Assembly (NCBI RefSeq): GCF_000582685.1
Contig: NZ_KK073768.1
Span: 4,769,090-4,833,089, forward strand
Origin: [Scytonema hofmanni] UTEX 2349
GTDB taxonomy: Bacteria > Cyanobacteriota > Cyanobacteriia > Cyanobacteriales > Nostocaceae
Length of the DNA stretch: 64,000 bases
Direction: 5' to 3'
In this document: positions 49,508 through 57,575 of the stretch, piece after piece
How the letters are laid out: every line of letters starts with the position of its first letter
How positions within the stretch are numbered: the stretch's first letter is position 1
The notes under the pieces: generated by a model
The model's database searches: none
The model's input: only the letters and a program-made list of their open reading frames with translations
What the model was told of the DNA's origin: nothing
Made by a program: the position numbers and the translations under genes

Positions 49508-49621
49508 CTTCCTGGTGTGCTAGCTTATGGGCAGACAAGGGAAGAAGCGATCGCTCTTGTTCAAGCATTAGCTTTACGGGTTTTAGCAGATAAGCTTGAA
49601 CATGTTAAGAGCCTCACATAG
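49508..49621 (+). pseudogene. HicB-like antitoxin fragment
   Basis: In the frame starting 49508 it reads LPGVLAYGQTREEAIALVQA then LALRVLADKLEHVKSLT-stop, the conserved middle of HicB-family antitoxins (PGV.AYG.T.EEA...V). Different frame from the WD40 fragment to which it is joined. The end CCTCACATAGAATTGG repeats, inverted, a motif at 333-349. Confidence 0.75.
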
Positions 49622-49687
49622 AATTGGTATAAGAAAGATTTCATTGTCTATGCTGTAAGTAACTTTAACTACCTATAAATAAAACAA

Positions 49688-51439
49688 GTGACGCAACAGA
49701 ACCGAACAGGTGCAGCATTTATAGCTGGAGGAAGCTTGGCAGGTGCTGGTGTTTCCGCATCTGTCGGTGGGATGGGATTAGCGGGAGGATTTGGAGCTGT
49801 TGGAATTGGAACAGTTCCTGTGGTTAGTGCCGGTGCTGTTGCTGGTGCAGCTGCTTATGGTGCAATTAATGCGATCGCACAGGGAGATGTTGTAGCTTTC
49901 GGTGCAATGGGAATTGGTGCGATCGGTGGTGTTGGGGTTTCTAATGTCATTGGTGGTATGGGATTAGTAGCACCAAAAATAGGTTTGGCATTTGGTATTG
50001 GCACAGTACCAATGGCAGGAATTGGTGCAGTGGTTGGACTTGCAGCTTATGGTATTGCCAAACTGTTAGACGAATCTGGAATTAGTGAAACTCCGGCAGA
50101 GCTTTTTGAGCGGATGGAAGAAAAAGTTTTGCAAATGGATTTTTATTCCGCAGCAGTTATCGAGTTAGATTTATTTTTATCTGGTGAGGATCTCAACCAA
50201 CAATTTGCAGCCTTGGAAGTCGAAGATGATTTACAAGCGCTCAAGGCAGAAATACATAATTCCACAATATCAAATTCCTCGCCATCTATAACCCCAGAAA
50301 CAAAAATAATATCCCTTAAAATCCAAGAAGAAGAAACTTGGAGATGTGTACAAACACTTCATTGTCACTCAGCCGCAGTTAATGCGATCGCTATTAGTCC
50401 TGATGGTAATACCTTTATTAGTGGTAGTAATGATAAACAAGTTAATTTGTGGAACTTAAAAACTGGAAAATGGCTTTATATTTTCTCTGGACAAGCAGAG
50501 GCAATTTTATCAGTTGCCATCAGTCCTGATGGAAAAATTCTTGCTAGTGGCAGTGTTGATCGTAAAATCAGTAGTTGGCAGCTAGAAACAAAAAATTTTC
50601 ATCGTACATTCTCTTATTTAAATTCTCCCTACAGTCACACTGGCTTTGTTTACTCAGTTGCTTTTAGCCCTGATGGTAAAATTCTTGCAAGTGGTAGTAA
50701 CGATAAAACTATTAGACTTTGGGGAGGCTACACAGGAACACTCAAATGTACTTTGAATGGACATTCAGATGCAGTTTTGTCTGTTGCTTTCAGTCCTGAT
50801 GGTAAAACCCTTACTAGTGGCAGTGCTGATAAAACTATTAGACTTTGGGATGTAAAAACTTGGGAACAGCGCTGTATTCTTACCGGACATTTAGGAGCAG
50901 TTAATACAGTTGCTATTAGTCCTAATAATCAAACTTTAATTAGTGGGAGTACAGACACTACTATTAAGCTGTGGAATCTCCACACTGAGGAACTACTTTA
51001 CACTCTGACTGGACACTCAACAGCGGTTTTATCTGTTGCTATCAGCCCAGATGGACAAACCCTCGCAAGTAGCAGCAGAGATGGTATCATCAAACTTTGG
51101 AACCTACAAACTGGGGCAGTATTACAAACTCAAACTCTTTCTGGTTGTAGTCCCGTTGCCTTTAGTCCCGATGGTAAAATATTGGTAAGTGGTGGTAACG
51201 GTGGAAGCATCAAGATTTGGTCTCAAAAACAAGACTTTAACCCAATACTATCTGGGAAATGGTGGGAAATCTTAGGCGTAAATCCAGGCAATCATCCCAG
51301 TGATATCAAACAAGCTTACCTTCAATTAGCAAGACAATATCATCCTGATGTCAACAGTTCGGCAACGGCAAAAGCCTCAATGCAAGCAATTAATCAAGCT
51401 TATAAAGAGTTCCTAGCGCAATTGAATAGAGGAAAATGA
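49688..51439 (+). CDS. WD40 beta-propeller protein with C-terminal J domain
   Basis: 583 residues from a GTG at 49688. Residues 1-130 are Gly/Ala-rich and hydrophobic (GGSLAGAGVSASVGGMGLAG... GIGTVP twice), a duplicated glycine-zipper-like membrane region. A short helical linker follows, then seven WD40 repeats (about 217-515; a full propeller, with GHSDAVLSVAFSPDGKTL-type units), and a J domain (about 520-580) with HPD at about 552-554 (YHPDVNSS). J domains stimulate Hsp70 ATPase, so this may recruit a DnaK to a membrane-bound scaffold. A partial duplicate of blades 4-5 lies upstream at 49372. Confidence 0.88.
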   Translation: MTQQNRTGAAFIAGGSLAGAGVSASVGGMGLAGGFGAVGIGTVPVVSAGAVAGAAAYGAINAIAQGDVVAFGAMGIGAIGGVGVSNVIGGMGLVAPKIGLAFGIGTVPMAGIGAVVGLAAYGIAKLLDESGISETPAELFERMEEKVLQMDFYSAAVIELDLFLSGEDLNQQFAALEVEDDLQALKAEIHNSTISNSSPSITPETKIISLKIQEEETWRCVQTLHCHSAAVNAIAISPDGNTFISGSNDKQVNLWNLKTGKWLYIFSGQAEAILSVAISPDGKILASGSVDRKISSWQLETKNFHRTFSYLNSPYSHTGFVYSVAFSPDGKILASGSNDKTIRLWGGYTGTLKCTLNGHSDAVLSVAFSPDGKTLTSGSADKTIRLWDVKTWEQRCILTGHLGAVNTVAISPNNQTLISGSTDTTIKLWNLHTEELLYTLTGHSTAVLSVAISPDGQTLASSSRDGIIKLWNLQTGAVLQTQTLSGCSPVAFSPDGKILVSGGNGGSIKIWSQKQDFNPILSGKWWEILGVNPGNHPSDIKQAYLQLARQYHPDVNSSATAKASMQAINQAYKEFLAQLNRGK

Positions 51440-51462
51440 ACTATGCGTTACCCGAAACCTTT

Positions 51463-51490
51463 GTAGAGACGCGATATATCGCGTCTCTAC
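51463..51490. repeat. GAGACG palindrome family (perfect 28-bp palindrome)
   Basis: GTAGAGACGCGATA-TATCGCGTCTCTAC. The preceding TGCGTTACCCGAAACC is shared with a copy at about 493-525. Confidence 0.8.
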
Positions 51491-51584
51491 ATTGTTTTTC
51501 ACTCCTAGCGCAATTAAAAAACCAAGCGCGATCGCCTTCTGAGTGAGCTACTCTAAAATTATACATCTCCATCGCTATTTAAAC

Positions 51585-51758
51585 ATGACTAGAGAATTCA
51601 ACGTAATTATAGAACGGGATTCCGATGGATACTTTGTTGCTTCTGTACCTAGTCTTGCTGGATGTCACACGCAAGCTAAATCTCTAGACGAACTAATGGA
51701 ACGCATTCAAGAAGCTATTGAGCTTTGTCTACAAAAATCAAATAGGATTCCTATATGA
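51585..51758 (+). CDS. HicB-like (UPF0150) small protein
   Basis: 57 residues from ATG 51585; the open frame extends to 51543 but without a better start. FNVIIERDSDGYFVASVPSL then AGCHTQAKSLDELMERIQEA is the HicB/UPF0150 fold (GCHTQG.T.EEA.....EAI). HicB proteins are antitoxins against HicA, but no hicA is adjacent; the C-terminal DNA-binding part is also absent, so this is the short type. It overlaps the molybdopterin oxidoreductase by 4 nt (ATGA), implying co-translation. Confidence 0.82.
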   Translation: MTREFNVIIERDSDGYFVASVPSLAGCHTQAKSLDELMERIQEAIELCLQKSNRIPI

Positions 51759-54043
51759 GTCAAGATAACTTGCATTCTGCACAACAATTTCCCCCGTTTA
51801 ATGACACAAACGAAGAAACACCAGATATCGGGGGTGGCTTACCTGTGATTAAATATTGGGCAGAGCATACACTTTCAGCCGAAGCACCAAAACTCTGGAA
51901 AACTCTACTTCATAATAGTGCTTGTCTATCTTGCTCTTGGGGAACGGGAGGACAAAAAGGTGGTTTTACGAATGAGGAAGGAGAAAAACTTCAGCGCTGT
52001 ATGAAAAGTGTTGAGGCAATTTCGGCAGAAATTAAACCAGGTATAAAGCCGCAAATTTTTGAGGAACGCAGCATTCAAGAATTGCAAAAACTCACCTCAA
52101 TGGAAGCAGATCGGTTAGGAAGATTGAGTTTTCCGATGATTTTGCGAGCGGGTAAATCTCACTATGAACGCATTTCTTGGTTAGAAATTTATCAGATAGC
52201 GGAAGCTGGTTTCCGTAAAACTCCGGAAAGAGTAGCTTCTTACAGTTCGGGTCGATCTTCTAACGAAGCGGCATTTTTGTTGCAATTGATGATGCGATCG
52301 CTCGGCTCTAATAATTTAGCTGACTGTTCAGATTTGTGTCACGCACCATCGACTTACGCACTTGAGCAGATGCTTGGTACAAAAACATCGATTGTGAATT
52401 TGGAGAGCTTGAAATCAGCCGATTGTGTGGTGTTGGCAGGGACAAATTCGGCTTATAATCATCCACGCTTGATGAATGAGTTGATCAAATTGCGCGATCG
52501 CGGTGGAAAGGTGATTGTCATCAATCCGATAATGGAAATTGGATTAGTTAAATTCGGTTCTCCTGCTTTCCCAATCAAATCTCTAATACCGGGTTCTGAT
52601 ATTTCTTCGCTGTATCTCCAACCGATTCCTGGTAGCGATTCTGTATTATTCACTGGAATTCAAAAAGCACTCATCGAAAAAGGAAGCATCAAAACGGAGT
52701 TTCTTCAAGCTCACACAGAGGGATGGGAAGCAGTAGTTGAGAATGCTCGCTCGATTCCTTGGGAAACTATTATTGAAATCTGCGGAGTATCCCAAGCCGA
52801 AATTGAGGCAGCCGCAACTATAATCAGCAATGCCAAAGGTGTTGTATTTGGTTGGGCAATGGGAATCACCCAACACGATAATGGCGTAGACAACGTTTAT
52901 AGTATTGGCAACACTGCATTAATCAGTGGCAATATCGGCAGAGAAGGCGCCGGTTTAATGCCCGTGCGAGGACACTCAAATGTACAGGGGTTCGGCTCAA
53001 TGGGTGTAACCACCCAAAAAATCAAAAAAGGACTTCAAGAAGCCTTAGAAAAGCTTTTAGGGCGTTCTCTGAGTGCCGTTAAAGGGTATAATACTCGTGC
53101 GCTGATTGAAGCCGCCGACGAGGAAAAGGTAGATACGCTCATCTGTCTGGGTGGAAATTTGTATGGAGCAAATCCAGATTCAACTCAGGCAAAACGGGCT
53201 TTAGGTAACATTGAAACTATTATTTATTTGGCTACGAAACCCAATTTAGGACACTTTCACGGGTTAGCAAAACAAAATACAATTGTCATTCCCGTACTAA
53301 ATCGGTTTGAAAATCCTTATAAAACAACTGTTGAATCGGGCAATAATTTTGTACGTTTCAATGACGAAGGTGAAACTCATCTTCAAGACGCTGATTTGAT
53401 TCCTGAAGTGGACTTTTTGACAGAGTTGGCTTATCGAATTCATGGTAAATATCCGGTAAATTGGCGCCAACTTCGAGACACAAAATTCATCCGTCAACTC
53501 ATCGCCGAAACGGTTCCTGGATATGAGAAAATGGCGACAATTGATGAAACCAAAGAGGAATTTACTATTAGCGGACGCATTTTTACCACCCCTCACTTTC
53601 CGACTCCGAGCGGCAAAGCAAAGATGTTTGTTACACCACTACCGCAACTAACGCTTCCAGATCGAAAAGCCTTTGCCGCTGATGATGAGACTCAAGGGAT
53701 TGTGGTAGCTTTAATGACAGGGCGTAGCTATGCTCAACACAATACTGTAGTCTATCAAATTGAAGATAAGTATCGGGGAATTCCCCATCGGAATTGCATC
53801 TTAATGAATCGAATCGATTTAGAACGGGCAGGATTGCACGAACATCAGCGGGTTACGGTTCAGGGAAACGCAGGGAAATTAGAAAATGTGGAAATCATTT
53901 ATGGGGCAGTGCGTCCGGGTGCTGCGTTGATGTTTTATCCTGAAGTAAATGCGATTTTTAAAGCACCGATTGAAGAGCGATCGGGGACACCTGCTTTTAA
54001 GAGAGTGCCTGTGTTTGTGTATGCAAAAAATTCCAAGGGGTAA
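51755..54043 (+). CDS. FdhF/YdeP-family molybdopterin oxidoreductase
   Basis: 762 residues. The YdeP-like group of the DMSO-reductase superfamily: an N-terminal segment with SACLSCSWGTGGQKGGF, the molybdopterin domains (RVASYSSGRSSNEAAFLLQL, CVVLAGTNSAYNHPRLMNEL, GREGAGLMPVRGHSNVQG) and the C-terminal cap domain with LMTGRSYAQHNT and RNCILMNRIDLERAGLHEH. The classical four-Cys N-terminal cluster of formate dehydrogenase is reduced to a C-x2-C, which is typical of YdeP. Linked elsewhere to acid resistance; the true substrate is unknown. Translation coupled to the HicB-like gene; a long palindrome follows the stop. Confidence 0.9.
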   Translation: MSQDNLHSAQQFPPFNDTNEETPDIGGGLPVIKYWAEHTLSAEAPKLWKTLLHNSACLSCSWGTGGQKGGFTNEEGEKLQRCMKSVEAISAEIKPGIKPQIFEERSIQELQKLTSMEADRLGRLSFPMILRAGKSHYERISWLEIYQIAEAGFRKTPERVASYSSGRSSNEAAFLLQLMMRSLGSNNLADCSDLCHAPSTYALEQMLGTKTSIVNLESLKSADCVVLAGTNSAYNHPRLMNELIKLRDRGGKVIVINPIMEIGLVKFGSPAFPIKSLIPGSDISSLYLQPIPGSDSVLFTGIQKALIEKGSIKTEFLQAHTEGWEAVVENARSIPWETIIEICGVSQAEIEAAATIISNAKGVVFGWAMGITQHDNGVDNVYSIGNTALISGNIGREGAGLMPVRGHSNVQGFGSMGVTTQKIKKGLQEALEKLLGRSLSAVKGYNTRALIEAADEEKVDTLICLGGNLYGANPDSTQAKRALGNIETIIYLATKPNLGHFHGLAKQNTIVIPVLNRFENPYKTTVESGNNFVRFNDEGETHLQDADLIPEVDFLTELAYRIHGKYPVNWRQLRDTKFIRQLIAETVPGYEKMATIDETKEEFTISGRIFTTPHFPTPSGKAKMFVTPLPQLTLPDRKAFAADDETQGIVVALMTGRSYAQHNTVVYQIEDKYRGIPHRNCILMNRIDLERAGLHEHQRVTVQGNAGKLENVEIIYGAVRPGAALMFYPEVNAIFKAPIEERSGTPAFKRVPVFVYAKNSKG

Positions 54044-54077
54044 GATAATACGGTTCGGTTAAATATTTTTATTGGGC

Positions 54078-54127
54078 ATTTTAGACCTGTAGAGACGCGA
54101 TATATCGCGTCTCTACAGGTCTAAAAT
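54078..54127. repeat. Perfect 50-bp palindrome
   Basis: Every one of the 25 base pairs about the centre (54102/54103) is complementary: ATTTTAGACCTGTAGAGACG then CGATA and its complement. The core is the GAGACG family element extended by 11 bp on each side. Lies 35 bp after the oxidoreductase gene. Confidence 0.95.
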
Positions 54128-54191
54128 CACTACCAAAAATCTTTAATATTATGTCCTGATAATTAACATTAATAAAAATATCGCAACCCTC

Positions 54192-54220
54192 GTAGAGACG
54201 TTCCGCCGGAACGTCTTTAC
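54192..54220. repeat. GAGACG palindrome family
   Basis: GTAGAGACGTTCCG-CCGGAACGTCTTTAC hairpin. Confidence 0.75.
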
Positions 54221-54254
54221 ATTGTATGATATAACGCCAAGCATATTACATTAT

Positions 54255-54300
54255 AAAGGACGCGGTGAGGCGGATGATAAATCCGTGTTCCGCGTCCTTT
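54255..54300 (-). terminator. Terminator of the barrel-protein gene
   Basis: AAAGGACGCGG pairs with CCGCGTCCTTT around a loop that itself can pair (CGGAT/ATCCG). Located 54 bp beyond the stop on the minus strand. Confidence 0.75.
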
Positions 54301-54353
54301 AATAACTATTTCCGCTAAGGGAAATGACTGCATTTTAATATCAGTCATAGAAA

Positions 54354-54884
54354 TTAGAAGCGGAAACCAACACCAGTTTGCAAGCTTAAAGCACCAGCAT
54401 TGCTGTCTCTGTAAGCGTCAATACCCCATTTAGCATCACCATACAAAACGGTGTTTCTAGCAATTTCTGATTCAGCACCAACGGTTACTACAGGTGTATT
54501 CTTGTTTCCTAATTGGGTAGCTTTACCTTCATCGGTGACAAACGAGTAACCACCACCAACGTAAACGTTAGTATTTTTAGCGATCGCTGCATCGTAAGTT
54601 ACTAACGGCATAAATGCGGTAGCATCACCACCGAACAAAACAGCACCCCGAACTGAAACAGGTGCGTTAGGAATTGCAGCGCGTCCTTGAATATTACCAC
54701 CTAACAAAGCTGCATCATTTTGTCTTCCGCCGTTGGTGACACCAGCAGAAACACCAGCACCGAGATAGCTTCCTTTTAGACCAAGTGTTTCAGCGGTTTG
54801 AGGAGTTTGAGCGCTAGCAATTCCAGCACTAAAGATAACAGAAGCAACAGCGAGTACAGAGGTTGCGAATTTTGCGAGTTTCAT
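54354..54884 (-). CDS. Exported beta-rich protein (outer-membrane-barrel-like)
   Basis: 176 residues from ATG 54884. A clear signal peptide, LAKFATSVLAVASVIFSAGIAS, ends at an ASA-QT cleavage site. The mature part has alternating short strands with many Gly, Ala and Val (GSYLGAGVSAGVTNGG, SVRGAVLFGGDATAFMPLVT, NTVLYGDAKWGIDAY) and terminates in GVGFRF; an aromatic last residue is the usual signature for BamA-assembled barrels. Probably a small outer-membrane protein. It has its own terminator; no functional assignment. Confidence 0.78.
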   Translation of the reverse strand: MKLAKFATSVLAVASVIFSAGIASAQTPQTAETLGLKGSYLGAGVSAGVTNGGRQNDAALLGGNIQGRAAIPNAPVSVRGAVLFGGDATAFMPLVTYDAAIAKNTNVYVGGGYSFVTDEGKATQLGNKNTPVVTVGAESEIARNTVLYGDAKWGIDAYRDSNAGALSLQTGVGFRF

Positions 54885-55047
54885 AAGTTCTTCCTGACTA
54901 GAGATTTAGTTCAATCAATGTTCTCTAGTACTAGAATCTCTTTTTTTACGAAATGTAACCTCGCACTTTTGGATAGCCTGAATGGGTTAAAATTTTATAC
55001 CCGACTGGGTGAACACACCAACTGCGATGGCGGAACGCCCGCTGGAA

Positions 55048-55070
55048 GCGATCGCACTCTCAAACCCAAC
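55048..55070. repeat. Direct repeat flanking the PIN cassette, left
   Basis: GCGATCGCACTCTCAAACCC followed by AAC; identical 23 bp occur at 55766-55788. Both begin with an HIP1 octamer and are preceded by GCTGGA. Confidence 0.85.
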
Positions 55071-55100
55071 GCGATCGCAAATAATCTTGCCAAGGTTAAT

Positions 55101-55505
55101 TTATCTCATCAAAGCCTGAAAGCCTGCTTGTATAAAATGCTGGTCAAAAGTCAAAGCTTGACTTATTCCTGCTTGCTTCATAACTACAAACGAAATGCAA
55201 TCAACCAAACCCCATGCTTTATCTTGATGTGTTTTGTAAAGTGTAAACGCTTATGCAAATAATTCGGGTGTGAGTCGCACAATTTCCACTTCATCTGAGG
55301 CAAAGAATTGCTCGATAATTTCAACAGCCTCGTCTTTATAGTTCCGCGCTAGAGCATTACCAACCTCTAATAGTACCGCATCAGTTGTGATTAAAGGATA
55401 AGTTTCTAAGCTATCAGCTAATTCTGAGGCTTGCTGATGATATTGGTCACGCTGATTAATCAATGCTACAACAAATAAAGTATCGACAAATATCTTATTT
55501 ATCAC
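55101..55505 (-). pseudogene. PIN-domain toxin interrupted by one nonsense codon
   Basis: A 135-codon frame from ATG 55505 to TAA 55101 contains one internal TAA at 55251-55253. Before it: FVDTLFVVALINQRDQYH (first acidic residue Asp8) and TDAVLLEVGNALAR (Glu). After it, in the same frame: AFTLYKTHQDKAWGLVDCIS (third acidic residue) and AGISQALTFDQHFIQAGF. All PIN motifs are otherwise kept, so a single base change (AAA or CAA to TAA) explains the loss. The partner antitoxin overlaps upstream and is intact. Either recent inactivation or a recoded gene. Confidence 0.87.
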
Positions 55506-55710
55506 CCTTATCCCTAGCTAAATACAAATCAATATTACTAGCAAAATCCTCTGGTGCATCAATCTTGATTTGTTTTAACTTTGACATGAAACTAGGTTTT
55601 TTTAACTGTTGTTTGGATTGGGCAAAATCTTTGATTAAAAGATATAGCTCATCTAGATATTCTTCGTTGAGGCTATCAATTTCAGCTTTGATTTTGTCTT
55701 TTGCGGTCAT
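55495..55710 (-). CDS. Antitoxin partner of the broken PIN toxin
   Basis: 71 residues from ATG 55710 (MTAKDKIKAEIDSLNEEYLD); the longer open frame upstream runs through repeat DNA. Helical, charged, of the DUF2281-like type found before PIN toxins: ELYLLIKDFAQS, then a flexible tail SFMSKLKQIKIDAPEDFASN that would wrap the toxin. It overlaps the toxin start by 11 nt. No stop or shift within. Confidence 0.78.
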   Translation of the reverse strand: MTAKDKIKAEIDSLNEEYLDELYLLIKDFAQSKQQLKKPSFMSKLKQIKIDAPEDFASNIDLYLARDKGDK

Positions 55711-55765
55711 TTTTGCCTTTCCTGTTATACGATCATTAATTATAACTTTTAGGCATAGCTGGAGA

Positions 55766-55788
55766 GCGATCGCACTCTCAAACCCAAC
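55766..55788. repeat. Direct repeat flanking the PIN cassette, right
   Basis: Same 23 bp as 55048-55070, preceded by GCTGGAGA. Confidence 0.85.
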
Positions 55789-55820
55789 TGCGATAACTTC
55801 TATCCACCAACCACTATCCA

Positions 55821-57437
55821 CTACTTCTTCAAAAACCGTTGACGCAGACGAGAGACAAAAACATTCACCTCTGGTAATCTGATCCATGAGGCAATGACGC
55901 CAAAAATGGCAATTCCCACTACAGCAGATACACATAACTCAAACAGCAGAATCAGCAAACCTTCTTTACCTAAATAGTGCTGAGAAAGTTCCAGAGTCGC
56001 AAAGCTGGCTATTCCACCTGCGATGCTAGCGGCAATTAAACCTAAAAACGGTAAACTCCACTCGCGCAAAGGTAAACCATTTAACTTGCGATTCAGAAAA
56101 AATAACAGCATTAATACTGAACTGCAATTTACAGTTACAGTTGCCAAAACCAAGCCGGAAGCGCCAAAAGCTTTAATTAAAAAGTAATCAAATACAGCGT
56201 TAAAGAAGATATTAATTATACTGATGCGAAAAGGTGTATCGCCATCGCCTAAAGCATAAAACACCCGCACCAAAACATCACGTCCTAAATAAACAAACAT
56301 GCCAATTCCGTTGGCAATTAGCAGCGAAGACACTAGCGCTGAGTCTCTTCTCTCAAAAGCACCATGTTCGTAAACTATGCGGACAATCGGCACAGAAAGC
56401 GTGATCATCAATGCACCCAAGGGCAGCATGGTGAAACCTGAAAGTAACAAACCTTGGCGAATGCGTAATTTTAACTCATCCCAATTATTGGGGTCAGCAA
56501 GTCGGGCAAACATCGGTAATAAAGGAACCAAAATCATGTTAGAAATGATTCCTAAAGGAGTTTGCACCAGTAAAGATGCATTATTCAAAGCAGCAGCAAC
56601 TCCGATAGTGGGAATTAAGGAAGCGAAAAACAAATCTGTGTAGAGGTTGATTTGCAACATCCCTGAGGAAAAGGTAGCCGGTCCCATGATTTTAAGAACA
56701 TCTCTGACACCAGGCTGATTAAAATCAAATCGCAACCGCAATGTACCCAAACCAGACCGTGCTTGAACGATTACCTGGACTAACCATTGCAAAACTGCGC
56801 CGGCTAAAACTCCTCCTGCCAAAACAATTCCACCTAATTTGGCATATTCAAGAGTGCTAATTTTTTCACCCAATTGCAGATAAAGGAAACCCAAACCTGC
56901 AATAACTGTAATGCTGGAAAATAACGGACTGATGGAAGGTAGCCAGAATTGATTTGCAGAGTTGAGAACTCCAAAGCCAATACCAATCAGTCCGGCTAAG
57001 AGTGCGATTGGTGCCATGATTTGGAGTTGTAAAATAGCGATCGCTCTCACTAAATCTTTGTGTCCCAATCTCAAACCAGGTGCAAAGATGTCAATCATCT
57101 GCGGTGCAAAAATTACCACAATAATTGCCACGATTAACAGCATCCCACCGATCAGCGTCGTTATCGTTTCTACTAAAGGCGCCGCTTCTTCTTTCCTGCG
57201 CTTGGATAAGACGCTGACAACCGCACTATAAAATGGTCCGTTAATCCCCCCTAGCAGTATTAACAGAAAACCAGGAATCGTATAAGCGTAGTTAAAAGCA
57301 TCAGCAGCCGGTCCCAAACCAAAAGCCGCTGCGATCGCTTGCTGACGTACCAAACCAAAGACTTTACTAATTAACGTTGCAGCGGCAACAATGCCAGCTA
57401 TTCCAGTCAGAGAACGAGATGTTTTTTCTTGTGCCAC
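55821..57437 (-). CDS. murJ: Lipid II flippase MurJ (MviN)
   Basis: 538 residues from GTG 57437. A polytopic membrane protein of the MOP superfamily, about 14 helices. Landmarks: ATLISKVFGLVRQQAIAAAF at the start, DAFNYAYTIPGFLLILLGGI, and the mid-region ILVPLLPMFARLADPNNWDE. It moves lipid-linked peptidoglycan precursor across the plasma membrane. The Arg-rich first helix loop (GLVRQQ) important for lipid II is present. Full length. Confidence 0.93.
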   Translation of the reverse strand: MAQEKTSRSLTGIAGIVAAATLISKVFGLVRQQAIAAAFGLGPAADAFNYAYTIPGFLLILLGGINGPFYSAVVSVLSKRRKEEAAPLVETITTLIGGMLLIVAIIVVIFAPQMIDIFAPGLRLGHKDLVRAIAILQLQIMAPIALLAGLIGIGFGVLNSANQFWLPSISPLFSSITVIAGLGFLYLQLGEKISTLEYAKLGGIVLAGGVLAGAVLQWLVQVIVQARSGLGTLRLRFDFNQPGVRDVLKIMGPATFSSGMLQINLYTDLFFASLIPTIGVAAALNNASLLVQTPLGIISNMILVPLLPMFARLADPNNWDELKLRIRQGLLLSGFTMLPLGALMITLSVPIVRIVYEHGAFERRDSALVSSLLIANGIGMFVYLGRDVLVRVFYALGDGDTPFRISIINIFFNAVFDYFLIKAFGASGLVLATVTVNCSSVLMLLFFLNRKLNGLPLREWSLPFLGLIAASIAGGIASFATLELSQHYLGKEGLLILLFELCVSAVVGIAIFGVIASWIRLPEVNVFVSRLRQRFLKK

Positions 57438-57461
57438 GAATTATTATGGTCATTTGTTGGT

Positions 57462-57570
57462 TGATAGTGGTTAGGGGATAGTGGATAGTCGATAACTGTT
57501 GGCTGTTGACTGTTGACTGTTAACCGTCAACGCTCCAACTATCTACCAACAACTAACAACCAACCACTAT
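57462..57570. repeat. Heptanucleotide tandem repeats (GATAGTGG / TTGACTG type)
   Basis: Degenerate repeats on both arms of a long inverted structure, GGTTGATAGTGG at the left and AACCACTATCCCC at the right, between murJ and the pentapeptide gene. Confidence 0.75.
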
Positions 57571-57575
57571 CCCCT

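Noticed and set aside
54798..55262. A 154-codon plus-strand frame
   Set aside because: Its second half is antisense to the PIN toxin pseudogene and the first half covers the signal-peptide region of the 54354-54884 gene.
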